DNA from: Cucumis sativus
Taxonomy: Eukaryota; Streptophyta; Magnoliopsida; Cucurbitales; Cucurbitaceae
Direction: 5' to 3'
Length of the DNA: 64,000 bases
Assembly: GCF_000004075.3 (NCBI RefSeq)
Contig: NC_026657.2
Location: forward strand, 1,922,001-1,986,000
Within the stretch, counting starts at the first letter, position 1; each line of letters begins with the position of its first letter. Below the pieces are notes generated by a model. That model was not told the DNA's origin. It saw nothing but the letters and a program-made list of their open reading frames with translations, and made no database searches. The translations under genes and the position numbers were made by a program. Below are positions 1 to 15,328 of the stretch, piece by piece.

Positions 1-339
1 ATCGGTTGTTATCATATTACTATTATAAATTCATTTCAAGCTAGACTAGAATACGGTCAAAACTTGATTTGAAATTTTGTTCTTTTAATATTACTATTTT
101 CTTTATTTAAATTGTTTTAGTTAGAAACTTAAATCAATTTCTTTTTTATCTTAAAAAGTATAAAAACAAAGCGAAAATAATGTAACCTTTAAGTTTAAAA
201 CGTTCATTTACCTTTTATATTAAATAATAGGTTAAAATATGATTTTGGTCTCTACACTTTATAGTTTGTTCAATTACGTGTGAACCACAAAAAAAATCAA
301 TTAATTTCAAAGAAATGACCAAGAACGATGTAAATTTAT

Positions 340-441
340 TTTCATATACATAAAGTATCTTGCATGAAATGAAATTGAAATCAAGAATTATTTCATACAC
401 ATAAAGTATCTTGCATGAAATGAAATTGAAATCAAGAATTA
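340..441. repeat. 51-bp tandem duplication
   Basis: Two adjacent 51-bp units (340-390, 391-441), each beginning tttcata and containing aagtatcttgcatgaaatga. They differ at one base (catatac versus catacac), so this copy event is recent compared with the surrounding repeats. Confidence 0.9.
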
Positions 442-1792
442 AATTGACAAGGATTCATAAAAAAATTAGTGATTTCAACTCAAAGTTACCTCAAAATCAG
501 ATTGGATCAAATCTAATTACATAAAAAATTAAAGAAAAGAAATCATGAAACAAAAGATTAACCTAAGACATCATACATATCCAAGATTATATATGGCTAA
601 ACAAAATGGATCTTTGCAATTTTGATACGTTTCCAAAAGATGTTCGAGTGAAGAAATATATAAACAGTTTTTCATTCTCTTCCGACAATAATAAGAAATG
701 ACTCATTTTCAGTTCAATTCACTTCAATGCTACATACATTCCTCTCTTATTTTAGAGGTGTCTTTTCACCTCTCCACCTATTTGTGTCGGAAACCGACCA
801 TGAATCTCATTGCTTTTCATGGAAGATGGAAATGATGGTGCGCTTTTGGAATAGTAATGAATTTCTGCTATACAAAGGACGTGTTATTATGGCTTTTGGA
901 CTTGCTTGATTGGAAATGAAGTTGCCAACGTCCAACTCTGTAAAACTTTAATTTCTAGTAAACTTACTTAATTTTTCATTCCATTTCATTTCATCAATAA
1001 TAAATATGAACAAAGTTCTTTTTGGAAAAAAAAATCTATTTTGAAATTGATTGGAAGTAGGCTCTGCTGCTTTTAAAACCTTGTCATCTTCTTTTCTCTA
1101 TACCTTTTTCATTTCTTTCATTTGAAGTTGTGAGTCCATTCAACCATTTTTGTAAAAATTTTGTTTCTTAAGTTTTATATAATAAGTAAGAGACAATAAT
1201 TGTGTATGGCCGGGAACATGATTGGTAATGAGATTGTGAAATGGATAGATTGGGTACAAAATTGATGGTGGGAGAAAAGATTATTGGTGATGAAAGTTTT
1301 TGAGAATAATGAAGAAGCTAATTAGATGGGTATGAAATTGTTAAAAAAATATGGGAAAAGGAAATAACAAAACAAATGGATGTGTGAAGATTAAGGAAAT
1401 GACGTGGAAAAGGACCATAATGCCAAATAATAATAATAATAAATAATAAGGAACATTGATCAAATAAAAAATGATTTGGGAGTTCATTGATCAATTTAAC
1501 ATCTTCCGTTACAAATTAAATATTTATAAATAAGTTTCAAAGATATCGAACATCTCTATTTTTTTATAGTCTAACAATCAATACACATCAACCGGCCATA
1601 CCACAAGATTGGCCGTTGGAGTGGCAAGATTGTCTATTGACAAGATTGTCCGTAAACCGCAAGATTAGCCGTTGGAGTGGCAAGATTGCCTTACCAACGC
1701 TACAAAAAAATCTCTCATAACGAAATACCAAACACAAGCAAATAAACAACTAATAGAGCCAACATTAATGGCACATGATTTCATGATTATAA

Positions 1793-1950
1793 GTTCATTT
1801 TATACCGGGCCAGACCAGAATAGGGTCAATTTCATTTGAAATTTTATTCTTTTAATATTACTATTTTTTAAATATGACTTCACTTGAATCAATTCATTTA
1901 AAAATAATAATAAAACGTTCATTTATCTTTGTTCTAATTGAGTAAGATGA
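1793..1950. repeat. Third partial copy of the 30/2866 repeat
   Basis: Carries 'gggccagaccagaatagggtc' and then 'tttgaaattttattcttttaatattactatttt', matching the start of the copies at about 30 and 2866. Only the first ~150 bp of the unit are recognisable. Confidence 0.55.
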
Positions 1951-2099
1951 TAAAAAAAAAATATGATGGTGTTAAGTTTAGGTCAACCAAATTTTCAAAG
2001 AGCTCTTTTCGACTTTGATCTACTTTCAAAGACAAAAGATCTCTACCTCTTTACTAAACTCAAGAGGTCAACTAAGAACTCAATCTTCAGCACACATCA

Positions 2100-2539
2100 A
2101 CCACGAGATTGGCCTTACCAGCGGCATTTGGAGTGGTGAGAATTAAGCTACTCCAATTTTTACAAATGAAGATGATGAACAAATAATTGATTGCCGCAAG
2201 CGCTTTAGGTAGGTTGTTTGGTTTCGGTTTTTTTTAAACATGTTTTCAATAGATGTTGTCATTGTTGGGTTTGTTTTATGTTATGAGAAAATTGTGATGA
2301 TGTTGCTTTATTTGATATTTTGTGATAAATTATATAATTCTATAACGTATATGTATGAAAATGACCGGTTGGAAAAACACCATAGTGAATGGATAATGCA
2401 TGAATATAGCTTGCATCAAGGTTATTTGGCGCACCAAGATGTTTTATGTCGAATAAGGAAGAATGAAAGGGCTAAAAGGAAATTCGAAATACAACATGAA
2501 TTGCAACAACATAATAATGGCACCAAAATTCTCTTGTAA
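2100..2539 (+). pseudogene. Degenerate coding-like fragment inside repeat
   Basis: An open frame of 99 codons (2240-2539) has a charged second half (EKHHSEWIMHEY..., RIRKNERAKRKFEI) that reads more like protein than random AT-rich sequence, but it has a hydrophobic, low-complexity start and no family I recognise. The sequence just upstream (2100-2215) recurs at 5165-5280. A relic of a transposon-borne gene is the simplest guess; it is not an established gene. Confidence 0.25.
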
Positions 2540-2861
2540 TGATAGACCAAACATCTACAATTCGGATATCATGCCTAACGATCACAAATGAAAGCGCCAG
2601 TTTGGTACCGAACCTTCTGATAATGAATGGATAAATAGTATACATTTAGATGCATTCAATGTGGATGAGTACTTTCCATTTTATATTCCCAACAGTTTCA
2701 ATTAGACATGTATTTACAAAGTTTGATTGGACATAGTTGTTCATTGTAAAGACGTTCAATGTAACTTATTACTATTAATAAAATATCATTTATTTCTTTT
2801 ATTTTAATACAATGAACATCATTCTTTGTCACCCTAAATAACATCATAGTTTTTATCTTAT

Positions 2862-3960
2862 AAATTCATTTCAGGCCAGACCAGAATAAGGTTAAAATTC
2901 GTTTGAAATTTTATTTTTTAATAACAACTATTTTCTTTATTTAAATTTTTAACTTAAATCAATTTCTTTTTTCTTTTCTTAAAAAATTAAAAACAAATCC
3001 GAAATAATGTAAGCTTTAAATTTAAAATGTTAATTTATCTTTGTTTTATTTGATTAGATGGTTAATAAAACAATATATTAAATAATAGATTAAAATATTA
3101 TTTTGGTTCCTATATTTTATAGTTTGTTCAATTTAGTACAATTATTTGATCAATTAATTTTGAACAAATGGCCAAGAACGAGAAAATTCATAATCAAATT
3201 CAAGATTAGTTAAGAAACAATCAAGAATTAAAGTGAGTTTTTGTGGAGAGAAAGGTAATCTCTAATTAATCTTGCATTAATTTTCATAAATCATACAAAA
3301 ATTGAAATAAAGTTGAAATCAAGAATTAAATGGAATTATGAAAATTGAGACATTGAACTAATTGTTGGTATAAAAATTAAGCATTTACAAAAAAAAAAAA
3401 TGTTAATTCAAAATGAAGATTGGATAAAATCTAATTTCATGGAAAATTAAAGAAAAGAATTCTTAAGAAAAAGATTAACCTAAAGATTAACCTAAGTCCT
3501 CTGTCCAACATATCCAAAATTAAACTAAAAAAATGGCTTTTTCATGAGATATGTGTAATTTTGATCACATAAATGGAGACATTCACGACAGAAGGCCTTT
3601 GAGGGGACAATCAAAGAAATTGGGACATTCACAATAGAAGGCCCTTGAGGGGACAATCAAAGAAGTTGGAACATTCACAATAGAAGGCGCTTGAGGGAGG
3701 ATCAAAGAAATTGGGACATTCAAGACGGAGAAATTGTGCAGATGGTAAATATACAAACAATTCTTCCTTTATAATATTCATAAGGATTGCTCTATCTGAA
3801 AACCAAACAAAAATGGTTCATTCTCAGTTAATATGTCATACATTCACACACAATCTCTCTTTTATCTTAGACGAGCCATTTCCTTTCGAGAATCGTAGTC
3901 AAAATGTCTGTAGAATATATAAGAGTGAAAGTAATCATTCTAGTAGTAATCAGTAATAAC
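2862..3960. repeat. Diverged direct duplicate of about 30-900
   Basis: Landmarks shared in the same order: 'tcatttca-g-c-agac-agaat' (31 and 2866), 'aataatagrttaaaatatkattttggt' (226 and 3085), 'aaaattaaagaaaagaa' (526 and 3446), 'aagattaacctaa' (554 and 3471), and 'cattytcagtt' (703 and 3820). Copies differ at many positions and by insertions such as the 46-bp minisatellite, so the duplication is old. Confidence 0.6.
3578..3728. repeat. 46-bp minisatellite, three copies plus a partial fourth
   Basis: Units start at 3578, 3624, 3670 and 3715. Each has the form gacattcac-a-agaaggc, then ttgaggg, then atcaaagaa-ttgg. Copies differ at a few positions; the third is one base shorter and the fourth breaks off after about 14 bp. 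Confidence 0.88.
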
Positions 3961-5164
3961 ACAAGTAGGGAGACACTCATGTTGTTCCAAACGTCAGGCT
4001 TGGCAGGGAGTCGTGCAATTTTCATGAATTGAACCGTATATAATTTGTTCCATTTTTGGTGGTTTGCAAGAGTTACAAAGAACTCTCGTCCAAAACCAAT
4101 CCATACTAAAGAATCTCTCTTTATTTATGAGCAAACTTGAGTGGAAGCTTCTTAAATGAATCCCTTGAGATTCCAGTGTTCCTTGAACAAATGCAAACGG
4201 AGGATCTAACATGCCGTTCAAAGAAATTTAAATAAGATATGGTTACACGTGGCCTCATATGAATTGTCTATGAACTAACAACCATGGCACTAGAATTTAT
4301 TGCATCATTTTAATGTAATGGTCGAAAGCTGAAAATCTCTACTAAGAAAGAGTACATTCAAGCCTTACAGTGGTAAACATCACCAATGTTTTCTAGTGCT
4401 GGTCCCTAATATAAGGGATTGCAAGAGCATATCAAAACAAAAGAGAATTGCATTATCACCACGTATGAAAATTTTCATAATTGTTATATATGTTGTCGTA
4501 AATATATATGTAAAGAATATATAAAGTTTGTTTTTTTATTAAAAAGAAGCAAGACATTTTATTGATAAAATGAAAAGAGACTAGTGTTCAAAATAGAATG
4601 AAACAAAATAAAGCAATTACATCTGATACAACAAACAATAGCACTTACAAACAAATAAGAACCCTTTAAAATCAACAAGGCAGAGAGTCCATAAGTTAGA
4701 AGCAAAGAGAGGGAGTGAAACGGTTGAAAAATCAAAACTCCAACTTCAACTCTCTCCATGCAAAGCCATCCTTAAACCCAAACTACAACTTAGAGAAATC
4801 TCCAGAAACTTCATAATGGAATCTAAAATTTTGAAATAGTTGGATGATCTTGATTCTTGAACTCTTACCCAAGGAACTCATATAAACATTTGCATCCATT
4901 AAAGCAACTTTTGATCAGAAAAACCAACCTTGAGAATTACATCCCCTAGATAAGTTTGTTTTCACAATTCTTCAAATGATATCTTAGAGTTTAGGAGGCT
5001 TCTTCCAATATTGCATATAAAACATATGGAACAAATATTACCTCTAAATTATCAATAGACTTGCATACTCTTTTCTTTCATTCTTGCAAATTCAAGATGC
5101 TAAAACACAGTAGAAATAGAAAGTATTAATAAACAACGTAGATAAAGAAAGGAAGCATGTTTAT

Positions 5165-5280
5165 ACTGCAAGATTGGCTTGACCAACTGCACTTGGAGTG
5201 ATGAGAATTCAGCCACACCAATTTTTGCAAATAAAGATGGTGAACAAATAATTTTGGTTAACACGCGCTTTAGGTACTTT
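5165..5280. repeat. Second copy of the 2100-2215 segment
   Basis: Shares 'aagattggc-t', 'cttggagtgatgagaatt', 'ccaattttt-caaat-aagatg' and 'gcgctttaggta' with 2100-2215 in the same order and spacing. The coding-like part that follows the first copy is absent here. Confidence 0.6.
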
Positions 5281-6647
5281 CAATTTATGTTGCATTGTTG
5301 CGTTTGTTTAAGTTGAAAATTTTTATTTAGACATCTCTCGACAAAAGTGGTTTAAAATACATTGCATTTGTCATACAAATACAACTGTAACTAGTTTTAA
5401 ACGTAATTCTACTTGACTTTTGCTTTTGCATGATTCCGTTGGTTATGTTTATTCAGAAACATATTAGACAGTTTTTAATTGGTTAACTAAAGCTTTCGTA
5501 AACTCCCCTGATTAAGTAATTGGTTATATTTTAATTCTTAGACATTTAGTTTCGAACATGTGCCCAAACACCTTGGAAGAAGTGCAAAAATTAAAATTTA
5601 ATTTGTAGGAAATAAACAATATTTTACCTAAGTAATAATATAATTAATTTATGCGTGTTGTCTTATATTGAATTAATTAATTAATGTTGACTTCTATAAA
5701 AAAAATTGGTAAATCAAACATATAAATTCATTACATTTTTTAATATTTTACTCTTTTAATGGAAGTGTTTTTTTGTCTTATATGTAATTTATTTCTTTCT
5801 TTCTTTGCCTTCTTTTTTTTCCTTTTACCATTTTCTATATTCTTCTTTTCTCTTACCACTTTCTTTTGTTTTATTTATACTTTTCTTTTTAGTCCATTGT
5901 TTTCTAGTTTATACTAGGGATAACGACATTAAAATAGTTTGTACTTTAATAATAATAAATAAATCATTTCCATCCTTAAAGTATAAAATAAATTAACTAA
6001 CATCAACCACATAAAGTCAAAATAATAAATCTAATATAAAACATCTCACAAAAAAATTCAAAATTTGTTAAATTGACTTGAGTTTACTATATTATGATTA
6101 AAAATAATGTACTCTATCCCTAGAAGTTGAAAATAATGAAAGAAAATTTTAAAAGAAAATAATTGAATTCGAAAAACAAAGTATTATCCTAAAACTCAAG
6201 TTGAATAAAGATGTACGGTTAAAAGCAAATATTATAAATAAAGAGAAAATCTTCTAATCCCTAAAGAATAAATTTATTACTATCCAAATGACTCGAAATC
6301 GGTATTGTCTATACGTATATAAATGCATAAATTTTAATTTTAATCATACAAAAATTAATTTCTATTTAAACCAAGTAAATAATAATTTTAACAGTAAAAT
6401 TTAATTATATGATTTTTTTCAAATATTTTAATGAAAAAAGTCAAAGTTAAAAAAATGTTTGAAAGAAATTCATTATCAAACCTTGTGATGTTATTAGACA
6501 CTAAATCACAAATAAGGAAGACTGAGTTATTATAGTCAATCTATGTAATAATCACCGAGATATTTATGTAGAAGTCAATGAACACGTGTCTCTTTTATAT
6601 TATATTATATTAGCATTTATATTAAATCATATTTTATTCTAAATAAA

Positions 6648-6720
6648 ATATGATCGTAGTGTAGTGGTTGTGTCTCGCTCTTATAATCTTATAAGTTTCA
6701 ATATTTCAATTTTTTTAGTA
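6648..6720 (+). repeat. Possible tRNA-derived SINE fragment
   Basis: TAGTGTAGTGG fits the RNA polymerase III box A consensus, and a degenerate box B-like agtttcaatat follows about 40 bp later, ending in a T-run. It does not fold into a full tRNA. Confidence 0.3.
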
Positions 6721-7267
6721 GATTTATTATATATTTACCGTGTTTCTATATAAAATTTTTGAATCCATCTTGATGATTATACGAATGATGTTTATTTTTA
6801 ATTTAAAATTATAATAGTACGTATTTAAAATATGAATTATTTTTGTTTAGAAAGAAATAGTAAATAGGGAAGGAGAGGGTAATAAAATGATTAATGCAAG
6901 GACACTAATTTGTGTATTTATACGTTGAATTTAGCCTCTCTATCATTAAATGGTAACTAATATTAAACACGTCTAGAATGGTAGATTGGCGAATAACACG
7001 TGGCAGGATACAAAAGGCTATCCTACGTCATTACGGAACTCCCTATTTTTCAAAATTGATTGCCGTGCAGATTTCTAGGCTCTTTAGAAAACTCAAAATA
7101 CAAATAATTCTTCTCCTTGTTTATTCCTTCAACTTTCATTCAACATTTCCATCTTCTCCGGCGAATTCCTCCGTGTTCCAAACGAAACTCGCCGGGCAAA
7201 ATTACAGTCTCTCCAGCACCGTTAGGAATTCTCTTGTGACTCCATCCATCTCCACCGCTTATCCGCC

Positions 7268-10885
<3,618 letters not shown>

Positions 10886-12828
10886 AGAGAAAAATGGGAG
10901 ATAGATATCTCTATGATTGGGTCCTTCACATGTAAAACTCTTTTCTTATAAAAGCTTCGTCGTTTTGTTTTTGTGTTCTTCTCTACACCATTTACTTTGT
11001 TGTGGTCGATCAGCACTTTGTTTAAAATTCCCCATTCTTTTCAATGTATTTGATTCTCATAACAAAAGATGAAACCAAAAAGAAAAAAAAAAGTAAACGA
11101 TCTGTACAAATTAGAAAATATTATTGGTGAATAGCACTATCCAGTATTTGCTCTTTTATCTTCCCATTCCCTGATGCCCAATGCCATGGTGAAAGTCATC
11201 AACATCTAAACATTACCTAATTTTAATCCTATGTTCTATAATTCCAGATGGGCTGAACTATAGTCTATAAATTTATTTCAGTAACTTTTGATATGGTCAA
11301 GTTTAGTGTTGGATTTGAAAGTTGTTTTTTCCAACTTCTTTTAGGCTAAAGGCTTAACTTTTCTGAAATACTCATGTAAGTTGCAATATTATTCTTTAAG
11401 TTAGATTTGTACACATGTTCTTTTTGGCTTTATTCTATTTCGTTGTCAATAGAGAAATGTTATGAAACTTTTAGAAAATGAAAAATTGCAAATTCCGACG
11501 GAAAAAAAATAGTATTTCTTAAATTAATTGTGAAGTTCAAGTTTTGTTTTAATTTCTTAATTTGAATTTTGTAATTTAGTTTCTTTTCCTTTAATTTATG
11601 TTGTTCTTTCTATTGTATCATTTAATTAGGTAATGTCTTTGAAAACTAACCCGTCTCATATCTACACATGATTTCAATTTTTAAGTATATCAATAAAATA
11701 TTGACATTAAAGATATTTTTTAGTCACAAAATTTTTAACTTATTGATCAGATTAATAGTAATTAGGTTAGGTTTTCCTATCAAAATAAATATTATTAATA
11801 TTATTATTCATATTGGATTAAAATTAATAACATTTTCTATGTTTAATGTCAATATACCAACCTGTTAATTTCATCCTTGTTTATAACATTAATGTGGATC
11901 CATATGAATCTTCCTATATAACGATTTACGAAAATATTATGAGTTTGTTAGATGAATAATAAAAAGTTGAAGGAAAAATGTCAAATGACCTGATTTTTTT
12001 TTTAAAGTGTTAAACGACTCTTAGCCAAGGTAAGATCCTAGTGAAATTACAGCACTATGATTGTGTGCACGCAGAAAAGTAGTCTTGTTCTTACTCGTCT
12101 AGCTCAAAATCGTTGTCGATAAGTGTCGCTCTCGCCCAAATCTTGTTGTTTGTCTCATTAGTCTTGCCATCTCATGGTGCTAGCTCTCTCTCTCTCTCAC
12201 TTCATTCTCTTTGATGGAGTTGCTGCGTGGACTTGTCATGCAGGTGGAGAAGACATAGATGAAAAATGGAGAGAGAAAGACATGCGAGGACGAAAAAAAA
12301 GAATACATCGTAATATCAAACAATCATGACATCAATAAAGGAGTATTTCACATTTTTTTTTATAAAATCGAGTCATTTGTTGTGTTGGACCTTTAAAATA
12401 GGTATCGACACAATTATTTCAGATACTATATCAAAGTATATCAAATGTGTAGTTCTCAATCACGGATTTACGTTCCAAATAATTTTAGTTGGATCAATAA
12501 TGAAATAAAAAGCATAAAATATAATCAAGCCGGGCTAAAAAAAACACAGAAATCACTACCCAAAAAACAGCAGAGAAATCTTGTTAATTTTTTGAAACAA
12601 AAAAAATGTTATCATTTGGTCGGCCTTGTAACATCTACGTGATATGTGAGTGCATTCCAACATGCATCCATTTTTCATCACTCACATATAAAAAAAAACA
12701 TTAAATCTTTTCAAAAAGAAGAATTTGCCACCGATAAATAATGATTGGATGATGAGTACTACCCATGCACCCAAGTATGTTTCATCATCATCATCCTCAG
12801 TGTGCTATAGTTAAAAAACCTCAACAAC
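10886..12828. other. Intergenic region between RABD2 and the PPR gene
   Basis: The RABD2 3' untranslated region is expected in the first few hundred bases. The rest is AT-rich with a short CT run near 12185-12203 and no gene I can support. Confidence 0.6.
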
Positions 12829-14832
12829 TTACCAGTAATCACCACAAGAGCAGAATCCATTTCTAAAATGATGAAACCTTGTAGTGTCTCTCACAATAAT
12901 CTCCCTTTTCTCAATGGCTGATATGAACTTGATTGCTCTATGACAATCCCCACAGACTCTCAAGTTTTTGAAAACCCGAATAGGCGTCCCGGGCGCCGTT
13001 TTCATCAATCCAAAAGCTATTGCCAGTTTCTCACTGTGCCACAGTAGTAGCTTCTCTTTGTGCTCTTCTTCTACGTCATGCAGTGCAAATTCAAGGTCCG
13101 GAACATACCCTGCCAGCTTCATTTTCCCATCTAACTCATTGAGTTTCTTGTGTATGGACGTTAGTTCTGGATGAAGTCTATCACTTGATCTGAATTCATG
13201 AGTTACACTCTTTATCTCAATCCAACTATAACCTGGTATTTTAACCACATTGTGTTCTTTCATCATCTTCCTCACTTTAGCCACTTGATCCCATTTGTTT
13301 GTGGCTGCATAGATATTCGCAAGCTGAACATATCCGGTGGCACTGGTGGGGTCGAGGTTTAACAAGTTCCTGGCTGCAAATTCTGCCAGATCAAGGTTTT
13401 TGTGGATTCTACAAGCGCCTAATAGAGTTCCATAGATTGCAGCATGAGGCGTGAATGGCATCTCCTTGATTAAACTTACAGCTTCGTCTAACCGACCAGC
13501 TCGACCAAGAAGGTCGATTACACATGTGTAGTGGACTGGTTTTGCTTCGATTCCAAACTCCTTCTTCATGGACTTGAAGTATTGAACCCCAAGATCGACG
13601 AATCCAGCATGGTTACATGCCAATATGACCGCAACAAACGTAATCCAGTCTGGTTTCATTGTGCCATTTCTCATCTTGTCAAACAAATGAAGAGCTTTTC
13701 GACCTGCACCGTGTTGAGCGTAACCTGAAATCATGGCATTCCAGGTAATCACATCCTTTCGTGGCATCTCGAGAAACAACTTCCATGCACTGTCGAGATC
13801 TCCACACTTGCAGTACATGCTAATCAATGAAGTACATGCAGTTGTATCTTTTGATAATGGAGATTTACTCACTAGTTGATGCATTTGCCTTCCCAAAGGC
13901 AAAGCAGACAAGTTGCTACAACCAAGAAGAACACTGCTCAAACTCAAAGGATTCGGCCTCACCCGAGATTCAATCATTGTCTTGAAAACTTTGAGACCAT
14001 CTTCTGCACGACAATTCTCAACATAACCTGCTATCATAGAGTTCCATGTGACCAAATTTTTCACAGCCATCCTTTGAAATATCCTTTCAGCTAACTCCAC
14101 CTTCCCAAACTTCATATACCCGGTAAGCATTGCAGTCTCTACAACCACACTCTTCATACCCACATTCTTATACAACTCCTCAGCTGCTTCCAAATCTCCA
14201 TGTTCCACATATCCAGAAATCATGGCACTCCACGAGACCCCATTCTTCTCCGGCATTACTGAAAACAAATCAAACGCTTTTTGCATTTGCCCATTCTGAG
14301 CAAACCCAGATATCAACGTATTCCAAGAAGCAATGTCCTTGACAGGCATCTTGTTAAAGAAAGCTAAAGCAGCCTTAACACCATAGCTTCTCAAATAACA
14401 AACCAACATAATGTTATAAGACACAGAATCTGGTTCAGGAATTTTATCAAACAGTTCATGGGCCTCCTTCACTTTCCCAGCTACTTTCGTATATCCCGAC
14501 AGCATTGTATTCCAAGTAACAGTGGTTCTAACAGACATTTTTTCAAACACATTACGGGCAGACTCTAAATCACAAGCTCTTACGAAGCTGGCGATTGTTT
14601 TATTCAACGAAACAACATCAGAAGCAGTGTCAACATGAAGATTGGGGGTCACGTTATTGGGGGAAACCAGATGGATTCTTCGTGGCGGGTGGATGGAAGA
14701 AGCGATGGAAGAAGATTCTTCATTGGAACCAAGATGAAGGTTCCGGAAATGGGCTTCGATTGGAAGAAAATGGCGGAATAAAGATGAGGGAAACTTGGCG
14801 TATGCCCTTGAGTTGCTAAAATTGATGATCAT
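12829..14832 (-). CDS. Pentatricopeptide repeat protein, PLS-DYW class (At4g16835-like)
   Basis: Intronless 667-residue PPR protein, expected to bind organellar RNA and take part in C-to-U editing. The first ~40 residues are Ser/Arg/Phe-rich with few acids, as in a mitochondrial presequence. From about residue 75 to 540 runs a tandem array of PPR motifs with recurring 'WN(T/A)MISGY' signatures, followed by E/E+ motifs (GYSWIEI and neighbours). The C-terminal DYW deaminase domain keeps the HxE site (His599, Glu601), the CxxC zinc pair (Cys627, Cys630) and ends in CGDYW. The order and wording of the motifs match my memory of Arabidopsis At4g16835. No frameshift or stop is seen, so the gene looks active. 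It lies tail-to-tail with the RABD2 gene and head-on to the tRNA. The RNA target cannot be read from sequence. Confidence 0.95.
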   Translation of the reverse strand: MIINFSNSRAYAKFPSSLFRHFLPIEAHFRNLHLGSNEESSSIASSIHPPRRIHLVSPNNVTPNLHVDTASDVVSLNKTIASFVRACDLESARNVFEKMSVRTTVTWNTMLSGYTKVAGKVKEAHELFDKIPEPDSVSYNIMLVCYLRSYGVKAALAFFNKMPVKDIASWNTLISGFAQNGQMQKAFDLFSVMPEKNGVSWSAMISGYVEHGDLEAAEELYKNVGMKSVVVETAMLTGYMKFGKVELAERIFQRMAVKNLVTWNSMIAGYVENCRAEDGLKVFKTMIESRVRPNPLSLSSVLLGCSNLSALPLGRQMHQLVSKSPLSKDTTACTSLISMYCKCGDLDSAWKLFLEMPRKDVITWNAMISGYAQHGAGRKALHLFDKMRNGTMKPDWITFVAVILACNHAGFVDLGVQYFKSMKKEFGIEAKPVHYTCVIDLLGRAGRLDEAVSLIKEMPFTPHAAIYGTLLGACRIHKNLDLAEFAARNLLNLDPTSATGYVQLANIYAATNKWDQVAKVRKMMKEHNVVKIPGYSWIEIKSVTHEFRSSDRLHPELTSIHKKLNELDGKMKLAGYVPDLEFALHDVEEEHKEKLLLWHSEKLAIAFGLMKTAPGTPIRVFKNLRVCGDCHRAIKFISAIEKREIIVRDTTRFHHFRNGFCSCGDYW

Positions 14833-15000
14833 TTGCCATGGAGAGAGATCGATTCGTAATGCAGTGGTGATACAAGAAAAAATCGGAAAATCATGTCAAT
14901 CCAAACTCATTCAATTTAGAGAGAAGAAAAAGAAATATTGAAGTTTGTAGAATTTGGTAATAATAATAAAATAAAACAATTCACAAAATTTAAAATATGA

Positions 15001-15010
15001 AAAAATAAAA
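15001..15010 (-). terminator. RNA polymerase III terminator of tRNA-Glu
   Basis: Immediately after the tRNA 3' end the minus strand reads TTTTATTTTT, a T-rich stop signal of the kind used by RNA polymerase III. Confidence 0.7.
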
Positions 15011-15083
15011 TTCCGTTGCCGGGACTTGAACCCGGGTCTTTCGGGTGAGAGCCGAATATCCTGACCAACTAGACTACAACGGA
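15011..15083 (-). tRNA. tRNA-Glu (anticodon CTC)
   Basis: On the minus strand a complete 73-nt cloverleaf. The acceptor arms TCCGTTG and CAACGGA pair perfectly, with discriminator A. The D-arm region reads GTCTAGTTGGTCAGGAT (box A type). The anticodon stem TTCGG/CCGAA closes the loop CTCTCAC with anticodon CTC. The T-arm CGGGTTCAAGTCCCG has box B GGTTCAAGTCC. No intron. A run of T's follows directly on the minus strand. Sequence and structure are those of plant nuclear tRNA-Glu. Confidence 0.96.
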
Positions 15084-15142
15084 TCTTTGATTCAAGGGTG
15101 AAAGCAATATTATATTAATGAAGTCTTTCTTTCACTGGCTAA

Positions 15143-15328
15143 TGTACTCTTCCCAGGAGTATCCTGAGGTGGAAGACAAATGAACCTCTTTTAGGCTCAA
15201 AGCAAAAGCTCGTCGAGCTTGTGAGTCGTCGTTCCATTGTAGCGGATGAAGAGTCAGATGTGGGGCTGGCAATCTATGTTCTCTTGAAGAAGAAAAGCCG
15301 TGTGTTAAAGCTTAGTGTTGTGGTTTAA
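15143..15328 (+). pseudogene. Orphan open segment next to the tRNA
   Basis: Between in-frame stops at 15140-15142 and 15326-15328 there are 61 sense codons with no ATG. The translation is protein-like (for example LVELVSRRSIVADEESDVGL) and the stretch is more GC-rich than its surroundings. A possible acceptor (cccag, 15152-15156) precedes it. It may be the relic of a gene exon. No family recognised. Confidence 0.3.

Larger units (their letters stand above)
1..6977. other. Gene-poor region made largely of old repeats
   Basis: No convincing gene. Open frames here are short and lack homologues I recognise. The left part is a patchwork: about 1-900 resembles about 2850-3960 in order, a third partial copy lies at 1794-1950, and about 2100-2215 resembles 5165-5280. 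From 5.3 to 6.9 kb the sequence is AT-rich with no structure I can name except a tRNA-like stretch near 6650. Confidence 0.6.

Noticed and set aside
12968..14819. Several open frames on the plus strand opposite the PPR gene
   Set aside because: They are antisense shadows of a long, well-conserved coding frame.
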